A stretch of DNA of 64,000 nt from Phytophthora sp. 'mugwort' (taxonomy: Eukaryota; Oomycota; Peronosporomycetes; Peronosporales; Peronosporaceae). The notes under the pieces are model-generated. The model was not told the DNA's origin. It saw nothing but the letters and a program-made list of their open reading frames with translations, and searched no databases. The translations under genes and the position numbers were made by a program. This document shows positions 23,575 through 36,262 of this stretch, piece after piece (position 1 is the first letter of the stretch; each line of letters opens with the position of its first letter). The stretch covers positions 558,001-622,000 of the forward strand of contig JAUCEF010000011.1 of NCBI GenBank assembly GCA_033558025.1, given 5' to 3'.

Positions 23575-26500
23575 ATGAGCCCAAGCACCATGTCCTCTGC
23601 CCAAGACGTCTCGACCAAGGTCTCCATCGACAAGTTCAACGGAGACAACTACGCGACGTGGAACCGCTACATGCGTGGCGTGTTCCTGACCAAGTCGACG
23701 TGGCATGTGGTAAATCGGGAAACGTCTCCATCCTTTACGGACTCCCGGGCCAAGGACGAGTATGTCAAGTCGAGCAACATCGCTTTTGGACTGATGTTGC
23801 TTCACATGGACGCCGACTACCATCATGTGGTCGATGACTGCGAGGAAGCATGGATCGCGTGGACGCGCTTGAAGACGCTGTACGGTGGATCGCAGAAGGC
23901 TGGTCGCATCTACCTCAAGCGACAGCTCTTCAGCATGGAGATTTCGGAAGGCGGCAATGTGTTGCATCATTGCAATGATGTCCTGAACATCAGCGCCAAG
24001 CTCAGCTGCATCGGCGCCAAGATGGAGGACGAGGACGTGGCGATCTGCTTGCTGCGCAGCCTCCCCAAGAGCTACGAGAACGTCGTGCTGAACTTGGAGA
24101 TGAGCAATGCAGAGCTGCGGTCGCAAGACGTTGTGAAGGTGCTCACGAACGAGCACATCAAGCGACAAGGCGAGAAGACGGCGACGGTGAAAACTGAAGA
24201 CGCGGCCAAGGCGTTCAGTGCCGAGCGAGAATCTCGTCAGTGCACGTACTGCGGGAAATTGGGGCATGTCATTGACAAGTGCTGGACCAAGCAGAAGGAC
24301 GAGAACCGAGGGCCAAGACGCGGCGGCAACGGCCGTGGACGCGGGGCCAACAACATCCAGTGGAGAAACGACAGCGACGGCTACGACAACGACTACGATC
24401 AAGTGGCGTTCGCGGTTTCCCTGGAATGTGGAGTTTCGACGGACAAGAATGTGTCCGGGATGTGGGCGGTTGACAGCGGTGCCACGCACCATATTTGCAA
24501 CGACAAGTCCAAGTTCGCCAATTTGATCGAGCGAAGTGAAGGCGAACTTTCGGTGGCCGATGGCAACAAGGCTGCCATCAAGGGTGTGGGGACCATCGTG
24601 GAAAGAGTGGTCCTGCCTAACGGCGACGAGCGCGAGATCGAGATCAAGAACGCGCTTTACGTGCCAAATATGAGCAAGAATCTGCTTTCAGTGCCGCAGA
24701 TAAACAAGCATGGCAAGTTCCAAGTGATATTTGACGGCACTGAGATGCACGTTTCGCGCAAGGACTCGAATCAAGTGGTGGCGACGGCGGATCTCGTGGA
24801 TGGACTCTACTGGCTTCGCACACCTCAGCGATCGGCAAATGCGGCGACAAGTGGAAGGACGGTCGATTTGCACGCGCGTATGGGTCACGCTCCAGTCGAG
24901 GTTCTTCGCAAGATGGTCGACACCAAGATGATCAAGGACGCGAAAGCACCTTCCAAGTCGAGTGGACCAAGTGTGTGTCGTGGTTGCCAGCAAGGCAAAA
25001 TGGTCCAAAAACCATTCCCAAGCAACCGTGACAAGCGTCGCTACGACACATTTGAGCTGCTCCACTTTGACACCTGCGGACCCATGGAGGAAAACTCGCT
25101 TGGCGGCAGCAAGTACCTGCTACTGATCGTGGACGAAGCCAGCGGATGCATGAAGGGTTTCTGTCTGCGCGCCAAGTCGGAAAGTGAAGACTGCATCAAG
25201 ACATACATCATGAAGGTGCAGACGCAATTCGGCAAGAAGGTCAAGTTTGTGCGGCACGACGGAGCTCGTGAGTTTGCGACTAACTCGCTCAAGGATTTCT
25301 ACGAAGACGAAGGCATCGAGCAGCAAACCACGGTTCCGTACGTGCACCAGACGAACGGCACGGCAGAGCGAGCTATCCGAACTATCGTCACGATCGGCCG
25401 CAGCATGTTGCATCACGCTAAGCTGGACAAGTGTTTCTGGGCTGAGGCGGCGATGACGGCCATCTATGTGAAGAACCGCCTGCCGTCACCCAAGATCGAG
25501 CACAAGACTCCGTTCGAGATCGTCTACAAGTCCAAGCCGAGTGTGAAGCACATGCGTGTTTTCGGCTGTCGGACGTACATCCTGACTCCGAAGGAGAAGC
25601 GACTCAAGTGGGATCCCAAGGCTCGCGCCGGATTGTTTCTGGGTTACGAAGAAGTGTCCAAGGCGTATCGACTTTATGACATCGAGGCGGGGCAGGTGGT
25701 CATCAGTCGCGATGTCAACTTCGATGAATCAACCTTTGGATTTTCACCGCCGATTTCTGATGAAGATGTCGACGACCTGGACTTCGACTCGCTCGACATC
25801 GACGATGATGGTCCGCGCCAGACGGAGTACAAACAGGCAGGGAAGCGCAAGAGCCGCCCGAGTGACGAAGATGAAGCTGCCAGAAGACCGCGCGCTGTGC
25901 GTCATCGACCTGGACTGGAAGAAGCAAGTGCACCGAACGACTCCCCTTCGCACCGAACAGACGCAGATGAAGAAGAAAAGTCTGGAGACCAAGATGAAGA
26001 ATCGACTCCATCTGTGTTTTGGCGTGCAAGTGCCAATGCGGTCGAAGCAGCCGTGGACTTATCGGAGCCGTCGACATTCCAAGAAGCGGTCAACGGCCCG
26101 GACCAACTGCACTGGCGCAAGGCTGTTCGTGCGGAACTCAAGTCGATGCGACTTCGTGGTGTGTTTCGTGCTGCCAAGTTGCCCAGCGGACAAAGCGCCA
26201 TCGGTACCAAGTGGGTGTTCAAGATTAAGCGCAAAGCCGACGGATCGATCGAGAAGTACAAGGCGCGCCTCGTAGCCAAGGGTTTCAAGCAGAAGTACGG
26301 CATCGACTACACGGAGACGTTCTCGCCCGTGGTCAAGTACGTGACACTGCGCATGGTCATCGCGATTGCCAAGTATTTCGACTGGCCCCTCGACCAACTC
26401 GACGTGGTAACGGCATTTCTGTACGGCGTCATGAAGGAGTTGGTGTTCTGCGTGGTTCCTGAAGGCGTCGAGCTGGATGGTGATTTCGACTGCTTGGAAT

Positions 26501-26772
26501 TGGTGAAGGCGATCTACGGTCTCAAGCAAGCTTCGCGCGTATGGAACGAGACCTTCGACGAATTCGTGTGTTCTATCGGTTTTCAAGTTTCAGCCTTCGA
26601 CCCGTGCCTCTACATCAAGGTTGTCGATGGCCACTGTGTGCTCGTGCTGGTCTACGTGGACGATGTGTTGGTCACCGGAAGTTCACCCGAGCTGATCTCA
26701 CGCACGAAGAACGACCTCAAGACACGCTTCGAAATGACTGACAGTGGCAAGTGTGTGTTCGTTCTTGGAATC
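23575..26772 (+). pseudogene. Copia A2 Gag-protease-integrase-RT (P5 left half)
   Basis: 1,066 clean codons from the ATG in the primer-binding site: Gag, zinc knuckle [14 protein letters not shown], protease DSGATHHIC, integrase with zinc-binding and catalytic motifs (HFDTCG carries the first Asp; TAERAI the Glu), and RT through YVDDVLVTG to CVFVLGI, where E7 is inserted at GAATC. Small private changes: MEISEGG for MEMSEGG, HFDTCG for HFDICG, PYVHQT for PYAHQT. Only the missing RNase H end makes it incomplete. Confidence 0.94.
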
Positions 26773-27115
26773 TGATAAAAAGGTATGGATCTTGATAAGT
26801 GAAGCTTGGACGGAGCGAAGGAGGTTCTGCACTTGGTGCAAAGACCGGAGTGAAGACCACTTGAGTTGAAGAAGGAAGATTCGAAAGTGATGATTTATCG
26901 GAGCTTACACTACCTAGTCTACCACATAGATATGCAGCCCTGCATCCAATCATTTGGTGCATCCAATCACCAACACTCCGCACTCGTCCAATCATCCTAC
27001 TCGTCTAATCATCGGTTGCGTAAACAACGTACCGTAAACATCGCGGGATCGTGTTGGACCGGTTCGGGTTAACCGGTTACTGGTACACAGTACCAAAACC
27101 TGGCAACCCTCAATA
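26773..27115 (-). repeat. LTR A2, 3' LTR of E7
   Basis: 343 bp; one T is missing in AAAGTGATTGATT compared with its partner. Confidence 0.92.
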
Positions 27116-27122
27116 CGCCCCC

Positions 27123-30100
27123 TCAATGCGAACACGCGTGAATTCCGAGGGACGCCGTCAGATCCGTGTGGCGCGGTCCTGGCAGTGCCTTGGTCATGAT
27201 GTCCGCCAGCATGATAGAAGTCTCGCAGTACTCGAGCTTGACTTCGCCGCGCTTGACCTCATCACGGATGTGATGGTACTTGATGTCGATGTGCTTGGCG
27301 CGACCATGGTTCACTGGGTTCTTCGTCATCTTGATGCACGACTGGTTGTCTTCGCGGATCTTGAGCTCGGGTCCAGTCTCGTTGGCAGCCGCCAAAATCT
27401 CGCATAGCAGGCGATGAATCCACTTGCCTTCTTGGATCGCCAGACTGAGCGCGATGTATTCCGCCTCGCTCGTAGACAGCGAAACACTTGACTGCTTCTT
27501 GCTTCCCCAGCTCACTGGCGCACCCATCAGCATGAACGTGTAGCCGGAAGTCGACTTGCGGTCCGCGAGGTCGCCAGCCCAGTCCGCATCCGAATACCCA
27601 CGAAAGTCGATCTTGTTGCCTGGCTTAAAACAGATTCCATGCGTCTTGGTGCCTTGCAGATAGCGAAAAATGCGCTTGACCGCAACCCAGTGTTCCTCTT
27701 GGGGGTTCTCCATGAAGCGCGATACATAGCCCACTGCGTACGCGATATCCGGGCGAGTAGCAGTCATCAAGTGCATGAGGGCACCCACAGCTTCGCGAAA
27801 CGGAGCGTTCACCTTGGTCGCTGCGTCACTTGGAACCAGTCGAGTGCTCATGTCTACCGGACTCACCACAGCCTTGCACTCGTCCATACCGAAACGCTTC
27901 AGGATATCATCAACATAACGCCGCTGGCACATCGTCACGCTGCCGTCCGGGCCATCCACCAGCTCGATTCCAAGAACGAACACACACTTGCCACTGTCAG
28001 TCATTTCGAAGCGTGTCTTGAGGTCGTTCTTCGTGCGTGAGATCAGCTCGGGTGAACTTCCGGTGACCAACACATCGTCCACGTAGACCAGCACGAGCAC
28101 ACAGTGGCCATCGACAACCTTGATGTAGAGGCACGGGTCGAAGGCTGAAACTTGAAAACCGATAGAACACACGAATTCGTCGAAGGTCTCGTTCCATACG
28201 CGCGAAGCTTGCTTGAGACCGTAGATCGCCTTCACCAATTCCAAGCAGTCGAAATCACCATCCAGCTCGACGCCTTCAGGAACCACGCAGAACACCAACT
28301 CCTTCATGACGCCGTACAGAAATGCCGTTACCACGTCGAGTTGGTCGAGGGGCCAGTCGAAATACTTGGCAATCGCGATGACCATGCGCAGTGTCACGTA
28401 CTTGACCACGGGCGAGAACGTCTCCGTGTAGTCGATGCCGTACTTCTGCTTGAAACCCTTGGCTACGAGGCGCGCCTTGTACTTCTCGATCGATCCGTCG
28501 GCTTTGCGCTTAATCTTGAACACCCACTTGGTACCGATGGCGCTTTGTCCGCTGGGCAACTTGGCAGCACGAAACACACCACGAAGTCGCATCGACTTGA
28601 GTTCCGCACGAACAGCCTTGCGCCAGTGCAGTTGGTCCGGGCCGTTGACCGCTTCTTGGAATGTCGACGGCTCCGATAAGTCCACGGCTGCTTCGACCGC
28701 ATTGGCACTTGCACGCCAAAACACAGATGGAGTCGATTCTTCATCTTGGTCTCCAGACTTTTCTTCTTCATCTGCGTCTGTTCGGTGCGAAGGGGAGTCG
28801 TTCGGTGCACTTGCTTCTTCCAGTCCAGGTCGATGACGCACAGCGCGCGGTCTTCTGGCAGCTTCATCTTCGTCACTCGGGCGGCTCTTGCGCTTCCCTG
28901 CCTGTTTGTACTCCGTCTGGCGCGGACCATCATCGTCGATGTCGAGCGAGTCGAAGTCCAGGTCGTCGACATCTTCATCAGAAATCGGCGGTGAAAATCC
29001 AAAGGTTGATTCATCGAAGTTGACATCGCGACTGATGACCACCTGCCCCGCCTCGATGTCATAAAGTCGATACGCCTTGGACACTTCTTCGTAACCCAGA
29101 AACAATCCGGCGCGAGCCTTGGGATCCCACTTGAGTCGCTTCTCCTTCGGAGTCAGGATGTACGTCCGACAGCCGAAAACACGCATGTGCTTCACACTCG
29201 GCTTGGACTTGTAGACGATCTCGAACGGAGTCTTGTGCTCGATCTTGAATGACGGCAGGCGGTTCTTCACATAGATGGCCGTCATCGCCGCCTCAGCCCA
29301 GAAACACTTGTCCAGCTTAGCGTGATGCAACATGCTGCGGCCGATCGTGACGATAGTTCGGATAGCTCGCTCTGCCGTGCCGTTCGTCTGGTGCGCGTAC
29401 GGAACCGTGGTTTGCTGCTCGATGCCTTCGTCTTCGTAGAAATCCTTGAGCGAGTTAGTCGCAAACTCACGAGCTCCGTCGTGCCGCACAAACTTGACCT
29501 TCTTGCCGAATTGCGTCTGCACCTTCATGATGTATGTCTTGATGCAGTCTTCACTTTCCGACTTGGCGCGCAGACAGAAACCCTTCATGCATCCGCTGGC
29601 TTCGTCCACGATCAGTAGCAGGTACTTGCTGCCGCCAAGCGAGTTTTCCTCCATGGGTCCGCAGATGTCAAAGTGGAGCAGCTCAAATGTGTCGTAGCGA
29701 CGCTTGTCACGGTTGCTTGGGAATGGTTTTTGGACCATTTTGCCTTGCTGGCAACCACGACACACACTTGGTCCACTCGACTTGGAAGGTGCTTTCGCGT
29801 CCTTGATCATCTTGGTGTCGACCATCTTGCGAAGAACCTCGACTGGAGCGTGACCCATACGCGCGTGCAAATCGACCGTCCTTCCACTTGTCGCCGCATT
29901 TGCCGATCGCTGAGGTGTGCGAAGCCAGTAGAGTCCATCCACGAGATCCGCCGTCGCCACCACTTGATTCGAGTCCTTGCGCGAAACGTGCATCTCAGTG
30001 CCGTCAAATATCACTTGGAACTTGCCATGCTTGTTTATCTGCGGCACTGAAAGCAGATTCTTGCTCATATTTGGCACGTAAAGCGCGTTCTTGATCTCGA

Positions 30101-31163
30101 TCTCGCGCTCGTCGCCGTTAGGCAGGACCACTCTTTCCACGATGGTCCCCACACCCTTGATGGCAGCCTTGTTGCCATCGGCCACCGAAAGTTCGCCTTC
30201 ACTTCGCTCGATCAAATTGGCGAACTTGGACTTGTCGTTGCAAATATGGTGCGTGGCACCGCTGTCAACCGCCCACATCCCGGACACATTCTTGTCCGTC
30301 GAAACTCCACATTCCAGGGAAACCGCGAACGCCACTTGATCGTAGTCGTTGTCGTAGCCGTCGCTGTCGTTTCTCCACTGGATGTTGTTGGCCCCGCGTC
30401 CACGGCCGTTGCCGCCGCGTCTTGGCCCTCGGTTCTCGTCCTTCTGCTTGGTCCAGCACTTGTCAATGACATGCCCCAATTTCCCGCAGTACGTGCACTG
30501 ACGAGATTCTCGCTCGGCACTGAACGCCTTGGCCGCGTCTTCAGTTTTCACCGTCGCCGTCTTCTCGCCTTGTCGCTTGATGTGCTCGTTCGTGAGCACC
30601 TTCACAACGTCTTGCGACCGCAGCTCTGCATTGCTCATCTCCAAGTTCAGCACGACGTTCTCGTAGCTCTTGGGGAGACTGCGCAGCAAGCAGATCGCCA
30701 CGTCCTCGTCCTCCATCTTGGCGCCGATGCAGCTGAGCTTGGCGCTGATGTTCAGGACATCATTGCAATGATGCAACACATTGCCGCCTTCCGACATCTC
30801 CATGCTGAAGAGCTGTCGCTTGAGGTAGATGCGACCAGCCTTCTGCGATCCACCGTACAGCGTCTTCAAGCGCGTCCACGCGATCCATGCTTCCTCGCAG
30901 TCATCGACCACATGATGGTAGTCGGCGTCCATGTGAAGCAACATCAGTCCAAAAGCGATGTTGCTCGACTTGACATACTCGTCCTTGGCCCGGGAGTCCG
31001 TAAAGGATGGAGACGTTTCCCGATTTACCACATGCCACGTCGACTTGGTCAGGAACACGCCACGCATGTAGCGGTTCCACGTCGCGTAGTTGTCTCCGTT
31101 GAACTTGTCGATGGAGACCTTGGTCGAGACGTCTTGGGCAGAGGACATGGTGCTTGGGCTCAT
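27123..31163 (-). CDS. Gag-Pol polyprotein of E7 (Ty1/copia A2), intact
   Basis: 1,346 residues without a break, starting at the ATG in the primer-binding site. Same domain order as E1: Gag, zinc knuckle [14 protein letters not shown], protease DSGATHHIC, integrase [14 protein letters not shown] and D, D, E triad (HFDICG, RHDGARE, TAERAI), [11 protein letters not shown] at 1027-1030, RNase [25 protein letters not shown]2 differs from A1 in the linker ([38 protein letters not shown]) and in RT ([13 protein letters not shown]). One private change is PSFKIEH where others read PSPKIEH. All catalytic residues are present; whether it is expressed cannot be seen. Confidence 0.95.
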   Translation of the reverse strand: MSPSTMSSAQDVSTKVSIDKFNGDNYATWNRYMRGVFLTKSTWHVVNRETSPSFTDSRAKDEYVKSSNIAFGLMLLHMDADYHHVVDDCEEAWIAWTRLKTLYGGSQKAGRIYLKRQLFSMEMSEGGNVLHHCNDVLNISAKLSCIGAKMEDEDVAICLLRSLPKSYENVVLNLEMSNAELRSQDVVKVLTNEHIKRQGEKTATVKTEDAAKAFSAERESRQCTYCGKLGHVIDKCWTKQKDENRGPRRGGNGRGRGANNIQWRNDSDGYDNDYDQVAFAVSLECGVSTDKNVSGMWAVDSGATHHICNDKSKFANLIERSEGELSVADGNKAAIKGVGTIVERVVLPNGDEREIEIKNALYVPNMSKNLLSVPQINKHGKFQVIFDGTEMHVSRKDSNQVVATADLVDGLYWLRTPQRSANAATSGRTVDLHARMGHAPVEVLRKMVDTKMIKDAKAPSKSSGPSVCRGCQQGKMVQKPFPSNRDKRRYDTFELLHFDICGPMEENSLGGSKYLLLIVDEASGCMKGFCLRAKSESEDCIKTYIMKVQTQFGKKVKFVRHDGAREFATNSLKDFYEDEGIEQQTTVPYAHQTNGTAERAIRTIVTIGRSMLHHAKLDKCFWAEAAMTAIYVKNRLPSFKIEHKTPFEIVYKSKPSVKHMRVFGCRTYILTPKEKRLKWDPKARAGLFLGYEEVSKAYRLYDIEAGQVVISRDVNFDESTFGFSPPISDEDVDDLDFDSLDIDDDGPRQTEYKQAGKRKSRPSDEDEAARRPRAVRHRPGLEEASAPNDSPSHRTDADEEEKSGDQDEESTPSVFWRASANAVEAAVDLSEPSTFQEAVNGPDQLHWRKAVRAELKSMRLRGVFRAAKLPSGQSAIGTKWVFKIKRKADGSIEKYKARLVAKGFKQKYGIDYTETFSPVVKYVTLRMVIAIAKYFDWPLDQLDVVTAFLYGVMKELVFCVVPEGVELDGDFDCLELVKAIYGLKQASRVWNETFDEFVCSIGFQVSAFDPCLYIKVVDGHCVLVLVYVDDVLVTGSSPELISRTKNDLKTRFEMTDSGKCVFVLGIELVDGPDGSVTMCQRRYVDDILKRFGMDECKAVVSPVDMSTRLVPSDAATKVNAPFREAVGALMHLMTATRPDIAYAVGYVSRFMENPQEEHWVAVKRIFRYLQGTKTHGICFKPGNKIDFRGYSDADWAGDLADRKSTSGYTFMLMGAPVSWGSKKQSSVSLSTSEAEYIALSLAIQEGKWIHRLLCEILAAANETGPELKIREDNQSCIKMTKNPVNHGRAKHIDIKYHHIRDEVKRGEVKLEYCETSIMLADIMTKALPGPRHTDLTASLGIHACSH

Positions 31164-31167
31164 AACC

Positions 31168-31511
31168 TGATAAAAAGGTATGGATCTTGATAAGTGAAGC
31201 TTGGACGGAGCGAAGGAGGTTCTGCACTTGGTGCGAAGACCGGAGTGAAGACCACTTGAGTTGAAGAAGGAAGATTCGAAAGTGATTGATTTATCGGAGC
31301 TTACACTACCTAGTCTACCACATAGATATGCAGCCCTGCATCCAATCATTTGGTGCATCCAATCACCAACACTCCGCACTCGTCCAATCATCCTACTCGT
31401 CTAATCATCGGTTGCGTAAACAACGTACCGTAAACATCGCGGGATCGTGTTGGACCGGTTCGGGTTAACCGGTTACTGGTACACAGTACCAAAACCTGGC
31501 AACCCTCAATA
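31168..31511 (-). repeat. LTR A2 shared by E7 (5') and U2 (3')
   Basis: 344 bp between a primer-binding site on its left and a polypurine tract on its right (plus-strand view). Confidence 0.93.
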
Positions 31512-31518
31512 CGCCCCC

Positions 31519-34500
31519 TCAATGCGAACACGCGTGGATTCCGAGGGACGCCGTCAGATCCGTGTGGCGCGGTCCTGGCAGTGCCTTGGTCATGATGTCC
31601 GCCAGCATGATAGAAGTCTCGCAGTACTCGAGCTTGACTTCGCCGCGCTTGACCTCATCACGGATGTGATGGTACTTGATGTCGATGTGCTTGGCGCGAC
31701 CATGGTTCACTGGGTTCTTCGTCATCTTGATGCACGACTGGTTGTCTTCGCGGATCTTGAGCTCGGGTCCAGTCTCGTTGGCAGCCGCCAAAATCTCGCA
31801 TAGCAGGCGATGAATCCACTTGCCTTCTTGGATCGCCAGACTGAGCGCGATGTATTCCGCCTCGCTCGTAGACAGCGAAACACTTGACTGCTTCTTGCTT
31901 CCCCAGCTCACTGGCGCACCCATCAGCATGAACGTGTAGCCGGAAGTCGACTTGCGGTCCGCGAGGTCGCCAGCCCAGTCCGCATCCGAATACCCACGAA
32001 AGTCGATGTTGTCACCCAGCTTGAAACAGATTCCATGCGTCTTGGTGCCTTGTAGATAGCGAAAAATGCGCTTGACCGCAACCCAGTGTTCCTTTTGGGG
32101 GTTCTCCATGAAGCGCGATACATAGCCTACTGCGTACGCGATATCCGGGCGAGTAGCAGTCATCAAGTGCATGAGGGCACCCACAGCTTCGCGAAACGGA
32201 GCGTTCACCTTGGTCGCTGCGTCACTTGGAACCAGTCGAGTGCTCATGTCTACCGGACTCACCACAGCCTTGCACTCGTCCATACCGAAACGCTTCAGGA
32301 TATCATCAACATAACGCCGCTGGCACATCGTCACGCTGCCGTCCGGGCCATCCACCAGCTCGATTCCAAGGACGAACACACACTTGCCACTGTCAGTCAT
32401 TTCGAAGCTGATAGAGGTGTTGAGGTCTTGAAGCGAGGCTTGGATTGAGCGGAGGGAGTTCTGCACTTGGGTGCGGGGACCGGAGTGAAGACCACTTGAG
32501 CTGAAGAAGGAAGATTCGAAAGTGATTGATTTATCGGAGCTTACACTACCTAGTCTACCACATAGATATGCAGCCCTGCATCCAATCATTTGGTGCATCC
32601 AATCACCAACACTCCGCACTCGTCCAATCATCCTACTCGTCTAATCATCGGTTGCGTAAACAACGTACCGTAAACATCGCGGGATCGTGTTGGACCGGTT
32701 CGGGTTAACCAGTTACTGGTACACAGTACCAAAACCTGGCAACCCTCAATAGAAGCGTGTCTTGAGGTCGTTCTTCGTGCGTGAGATCAGCTCGGGTGAA
32801 CTTCCGGTGACCAACACATCGTCCACGTAGACCAGCACGAGCACACAGTGGCCATCGACAACCTTGATGTAGAGGCACGGGTCGAAGGCTGAAACTTGAA
32901 AACCGATAGAACACACGAATTCGTCGAAGGTCTCGTTCCATACGCGCGAAGCTTGCTTGAGACCGTAGATCGCCTTCACCAATTCCAAGCAGTCGAAATC
33001 ACCATCCAGCTCGACGCCTTCAGGAACCACGCAGAACACCAACTCCTTCATGACGCCGTACAGAAATGCCGTTACCACGTCGAGTTGGTCGAGGGGCCAG
33101 TCGAAATACTTGGCAATCGCGATGACCATGCGCAGTGTCACGTACTTGACCACGGGCGAGAACGTCTCCGTGTAGTCGATGCCGTACTTCTGCTTGAAAC
33201 CCTTGGCTACGAGGCGCGCCTTGTACTTCTCGATCGATCCGTCGGCTTTGCGCTTAATCTTGAACACCCACTTGGTACCGATGGCGCTTTGTCCGCTGGG
33301 CAACTTGGCAGCACGAAACACACCACGAAGTCGCATCGACTTGAGTTCCGCACGAACAGCCTTGCGCCAGTGCAGTTGGTCCGGGCCGTTGACCGCTTCT
33401 TGGAATGTCGACGGCTCCGATAAGTCCACGGCTGCTTCGACCGCATTGGCACTTGCACGCCAAAACACAGATGGAGTCGATTCTTCATCTTGGTCTCCAG
33501 ACTTTTCTTCTTCATCTGCGTCTGTTCGGTGCGAAGGGGAGTCGTTCGGTGCACTTGCTTCTTCCAGTCCAGGTCGATGACGCACAGCGCGCGGTCTTCT
33601 GGCAGCTTCATCTTCGTCACTCGGGCGGCTCTTGCGCTTCCCTGCCTGTTTGTACTCCGTCTGGCGCGGACCATCATCGTCGATGTCGAGCGAGTCGAAG
33701 TCCAGGTCGTCGACATCTTCATCAGAAATCGGCGGTGAAAATCCAAAGGTTGATTCATCGAAGTTGACATCGCGACTGATGACCACCTGCCCCGCCTCGA
33801 TGTCATAAAGTCGATACGCCTTGGACACTTCTTCGTAACCCAGAAACAATCCGGCGCGAGCCTTGGGATCCCACTTGAGTCGCTTCTCCTTCGGAGTCAG
33901 GATGTACGTCCGACAGCCGAAAACACGCATGTGCTTCACACTCGGCTTGGACTTGTAGACGATCTCGAACGGAGTCTTGTGCTCGATCTTGGGTGACGGC
34001 AGGCGGTTCTTCACATAGATGGCCGTCATCGCCGCCTCAGCCCAGAAACACTTGTCCAGCTTAGCGTGATGCAACATGCTGCGGCCGATCGTGACGATAG
34101 TTCGGATAGCTCGCTCTGCCGTGCCGTTCGTCTGGTGCGCGTACGGAACCGTGGTTTGCTGCTCGATGCCTTCGTCTTCGTAGAAATCCTTGAGCGAGTT
34201 AGTCGCAAACTCACGAGCTCCGTCGTGCCGCACAAACTTGACCTTCTTGCCGAATTGCGTCTGCACCTTCATGATGTATGTCTTGATGCAGTCTTCACTT
34301 TCCGACTTGGCGCGCAGACAGAAACCCTTCATGCATCCGCTGGCTTCGTCCACGATCAGTAGCAGGTACTTGCTGCCGCCAAGCGAGTTTTCCTCCATGG
34401 GTCCGCAGATGTCAAAGTGGAGCAGCTCAAATGTGTCGTAGCGACGCTTGTCACGGTTGCTTGGGAATGGTTTTTGGACCATTTTGCCTTGCTGGCAACC

Positions 34501-35907
34501 ACGACACACACTTGGTCCACTCGACTTGGAAGGTGCTTTCGCGTCCTTGATCATCTTGGTGTCGACCATCTTGCGAAGAACCTCGACTGGAGCGTGACCC
34601 ATACGCGCGTGCAAATCGACCGTCCTTCCACTTGTCGCCGCATTTGCCGCTCGCTGAGGTGTGCGAAGCCAGTAGAGTCCATCCACGAGATCCGCCGTCG
34701 CCACCACTTGATTCGAGTCCTTGCGCGAAACGTGCATCTCAGTGCCGTCAAATATCACTTGGAACTTGCCATGCTTGTTTATCTGCGGCACTGAAAGCAG
34801 ATTCTTGCTCATATTTGGCACGTAAAGCGCGTTCTTGATCTCGATCTCGCGCTCGTCGCCGTTAGGCAGGACCACTCTTTCCACGATGGTCCCCACACCC
34901 TTGATGGCAGCCTTGTTGCCATCGGCCACCGAAAGTTCGCCTTCACTTCGCTCGATCAAATTGGCGAACTTGGACTTGTCGTTGCAAATATGGTGCGTGG
35001 CACCGCTGTCAACCGCCCACATCCCGGACACATTCTTGTCCGTCGAAACTCCACATTCCAGGGAAACCGCGAACGCCACTTGATCGTAGTCGTTGTCGTA
35101 GCCGTCGCTGTCGTTTCTCCACTGGATGTTGTTGGCCCCGCGTCCACGGCCGTTGCCGCCGCGTCTTGGCCCTCGGTTCTCGTCCTTCTGCTTGGTCCAG
35201 CACTTGTCAATGACATGCCCCAATTTCCCGCAGTACGTGCACTGACGAGATTCTCGCTCGGCACTGAACGCCTTGGCCGCGTCTTCAGTTTTCACCGTCG
35301 CCGTCTTCTCGCCTTGTCGCTTGATGTGCTCGTTCGTGAGCACCTTCACAACGTCTTGCGACCGCAGCTCTGCATTGCTCATCTCCAAGTTCAGCACGAC
35401 GTTCTCGTAGCTCTTGGGGAGACTGCGCAGCAAGCAGATCGCCACGTCCTCGTCCTCCATCTTGGCGCCGATGCAGCTGAGCTTGGCGCTGATGTTCAGG
35501 ACATCATTGCAATGATGCAACACATTGCCGCCTTCCGACATCTCCATGCTGAAGAGCTGTCGCTTGAGGTAGATGCGACCAGCCTTCTGCGATCCACCGT
35601 ACAGCGTCTTCAAGCGCGTCCACGCGATCCATGCTTCCTCGCAGTCATCGACCACATGATGGTAGTCGGCGTCCATGTGAAGCAACATCAGTCCAAAAGC
35701 GATGTTGCTCGACTTGACATACTCGTCCTTGGCCCGGGAGTCCGTAAAGGATGGAGACGTTTCCCGATTTACCACATGCCACGTCGACTTGGTCAGGAAC
35801 ACGCCACGCATGTAGCGGTTCCACGTCGCGTAGTTGTCTCCGTTGAACTTGTCGATGGAGACCTTGGTCGAGACGTCTTGGGCAGAGGACATGGTGCTTG
35901 GGCTCAT
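31519..35907 (-). pseudogene. U2 Gag-Pol, split by a solo LTR
   Basis: The 5' part (32757-35907) encodes Gag to RT including YVDD, and the 3' part (31519-32408) encodes the rest of RT and RNase H. Removing the solo LTR and one GAAGC repeat leaves 4,041 nt, the length of intact E7, with no other stop or frameshift seen. The break falls between KTRF and EMTDSG of RT. One variant, [12 protein letters not shown] for [12 protein letters not shown] in the protease/integrase spacer, is shared with U3. Confidence 0.95.
32409..32751 (-). repeat. Solo LTR A2 inside U2
   Basis: 343 bp, flanked by perfect GAAGC repeats (32404-32408 and 32752-32756), with no internal region. Two variants mark it: TGATAGAGG at the U5 end and AACCAG for AACCGG near the U3 end. 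A solo LTR is the usual product of recombination between the two LTRs of an inserted element. Confidence 0.95.
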
Positions 35908-35911
35908 AACC

Positions 35912-36255
35912 TGATAAAAAGGTATGGATCTTGATAAGTGAAGCTTGGACGGAGCGAAGGAGGTTCTGCACTTGGTGCGAAGACCGGAGTGAAGACCACT
36001 TGAGTTGAAGAAGGAAGATTCGAAAGTGATTGATTTATCGGAGCTTACACTACCTAGTCTACCACATAGATATGCAGCCCTGCATCCAATCATTTGGTGC
36101 ATCCAATCACCAACACTCCGCACTCGTCCAATCATCCTACTCGTCTAATCATCGGTTGCGTAAACAACGTACCGTAAACATCGCGGGATCGTGTTGGACC
36201 GGTTCGGGTTAACCGGTTACTGGTACACAGTACCAAAACCTGGCAACCCTCAATA
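35912..36255 (-). repeat. LTR A2 shared by U2 (5') and U3 (3')
   Basis: 344 bp, in the same position as 31168-31511, one unit (4,744 bp) further on. Confidence 0.93.
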
Positions 36256-36262
36256 CGCCCCC

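Larger units (their letters stand above)
26773..31511 (-). mobile_element. E7, full-length Ty1/copia A2 element, first unit of a tandem array
   Basis: Left LTR 26773-27115, intact gag-pol, right LTR 31168-31511. The left flank is target GAATC. The right LTR does not end in host DNA but runs directly into the 3' end of unit U2, so E7 shares this LTR with its neighbour. Its LTRs differ at about two positions. Confidence 0.93.

Noticed and set aside
23548..24492. 314-codon antisense frame opposite gag of P5, also seen at 30246-31190 and 34990-35934
   Set aside because: Same reasoning: a shadow of a GC-rich coding strand, rich in Val/Leu/His/Arg as expected from reverse complements, with no domain.
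27123..31391. 1,422-codon version of E7 gag-pol starting in the LTR
   Set aside because: The extra part is translated LTR sequence, reached from a fortuitous ATG; the element's own start is at 31163.
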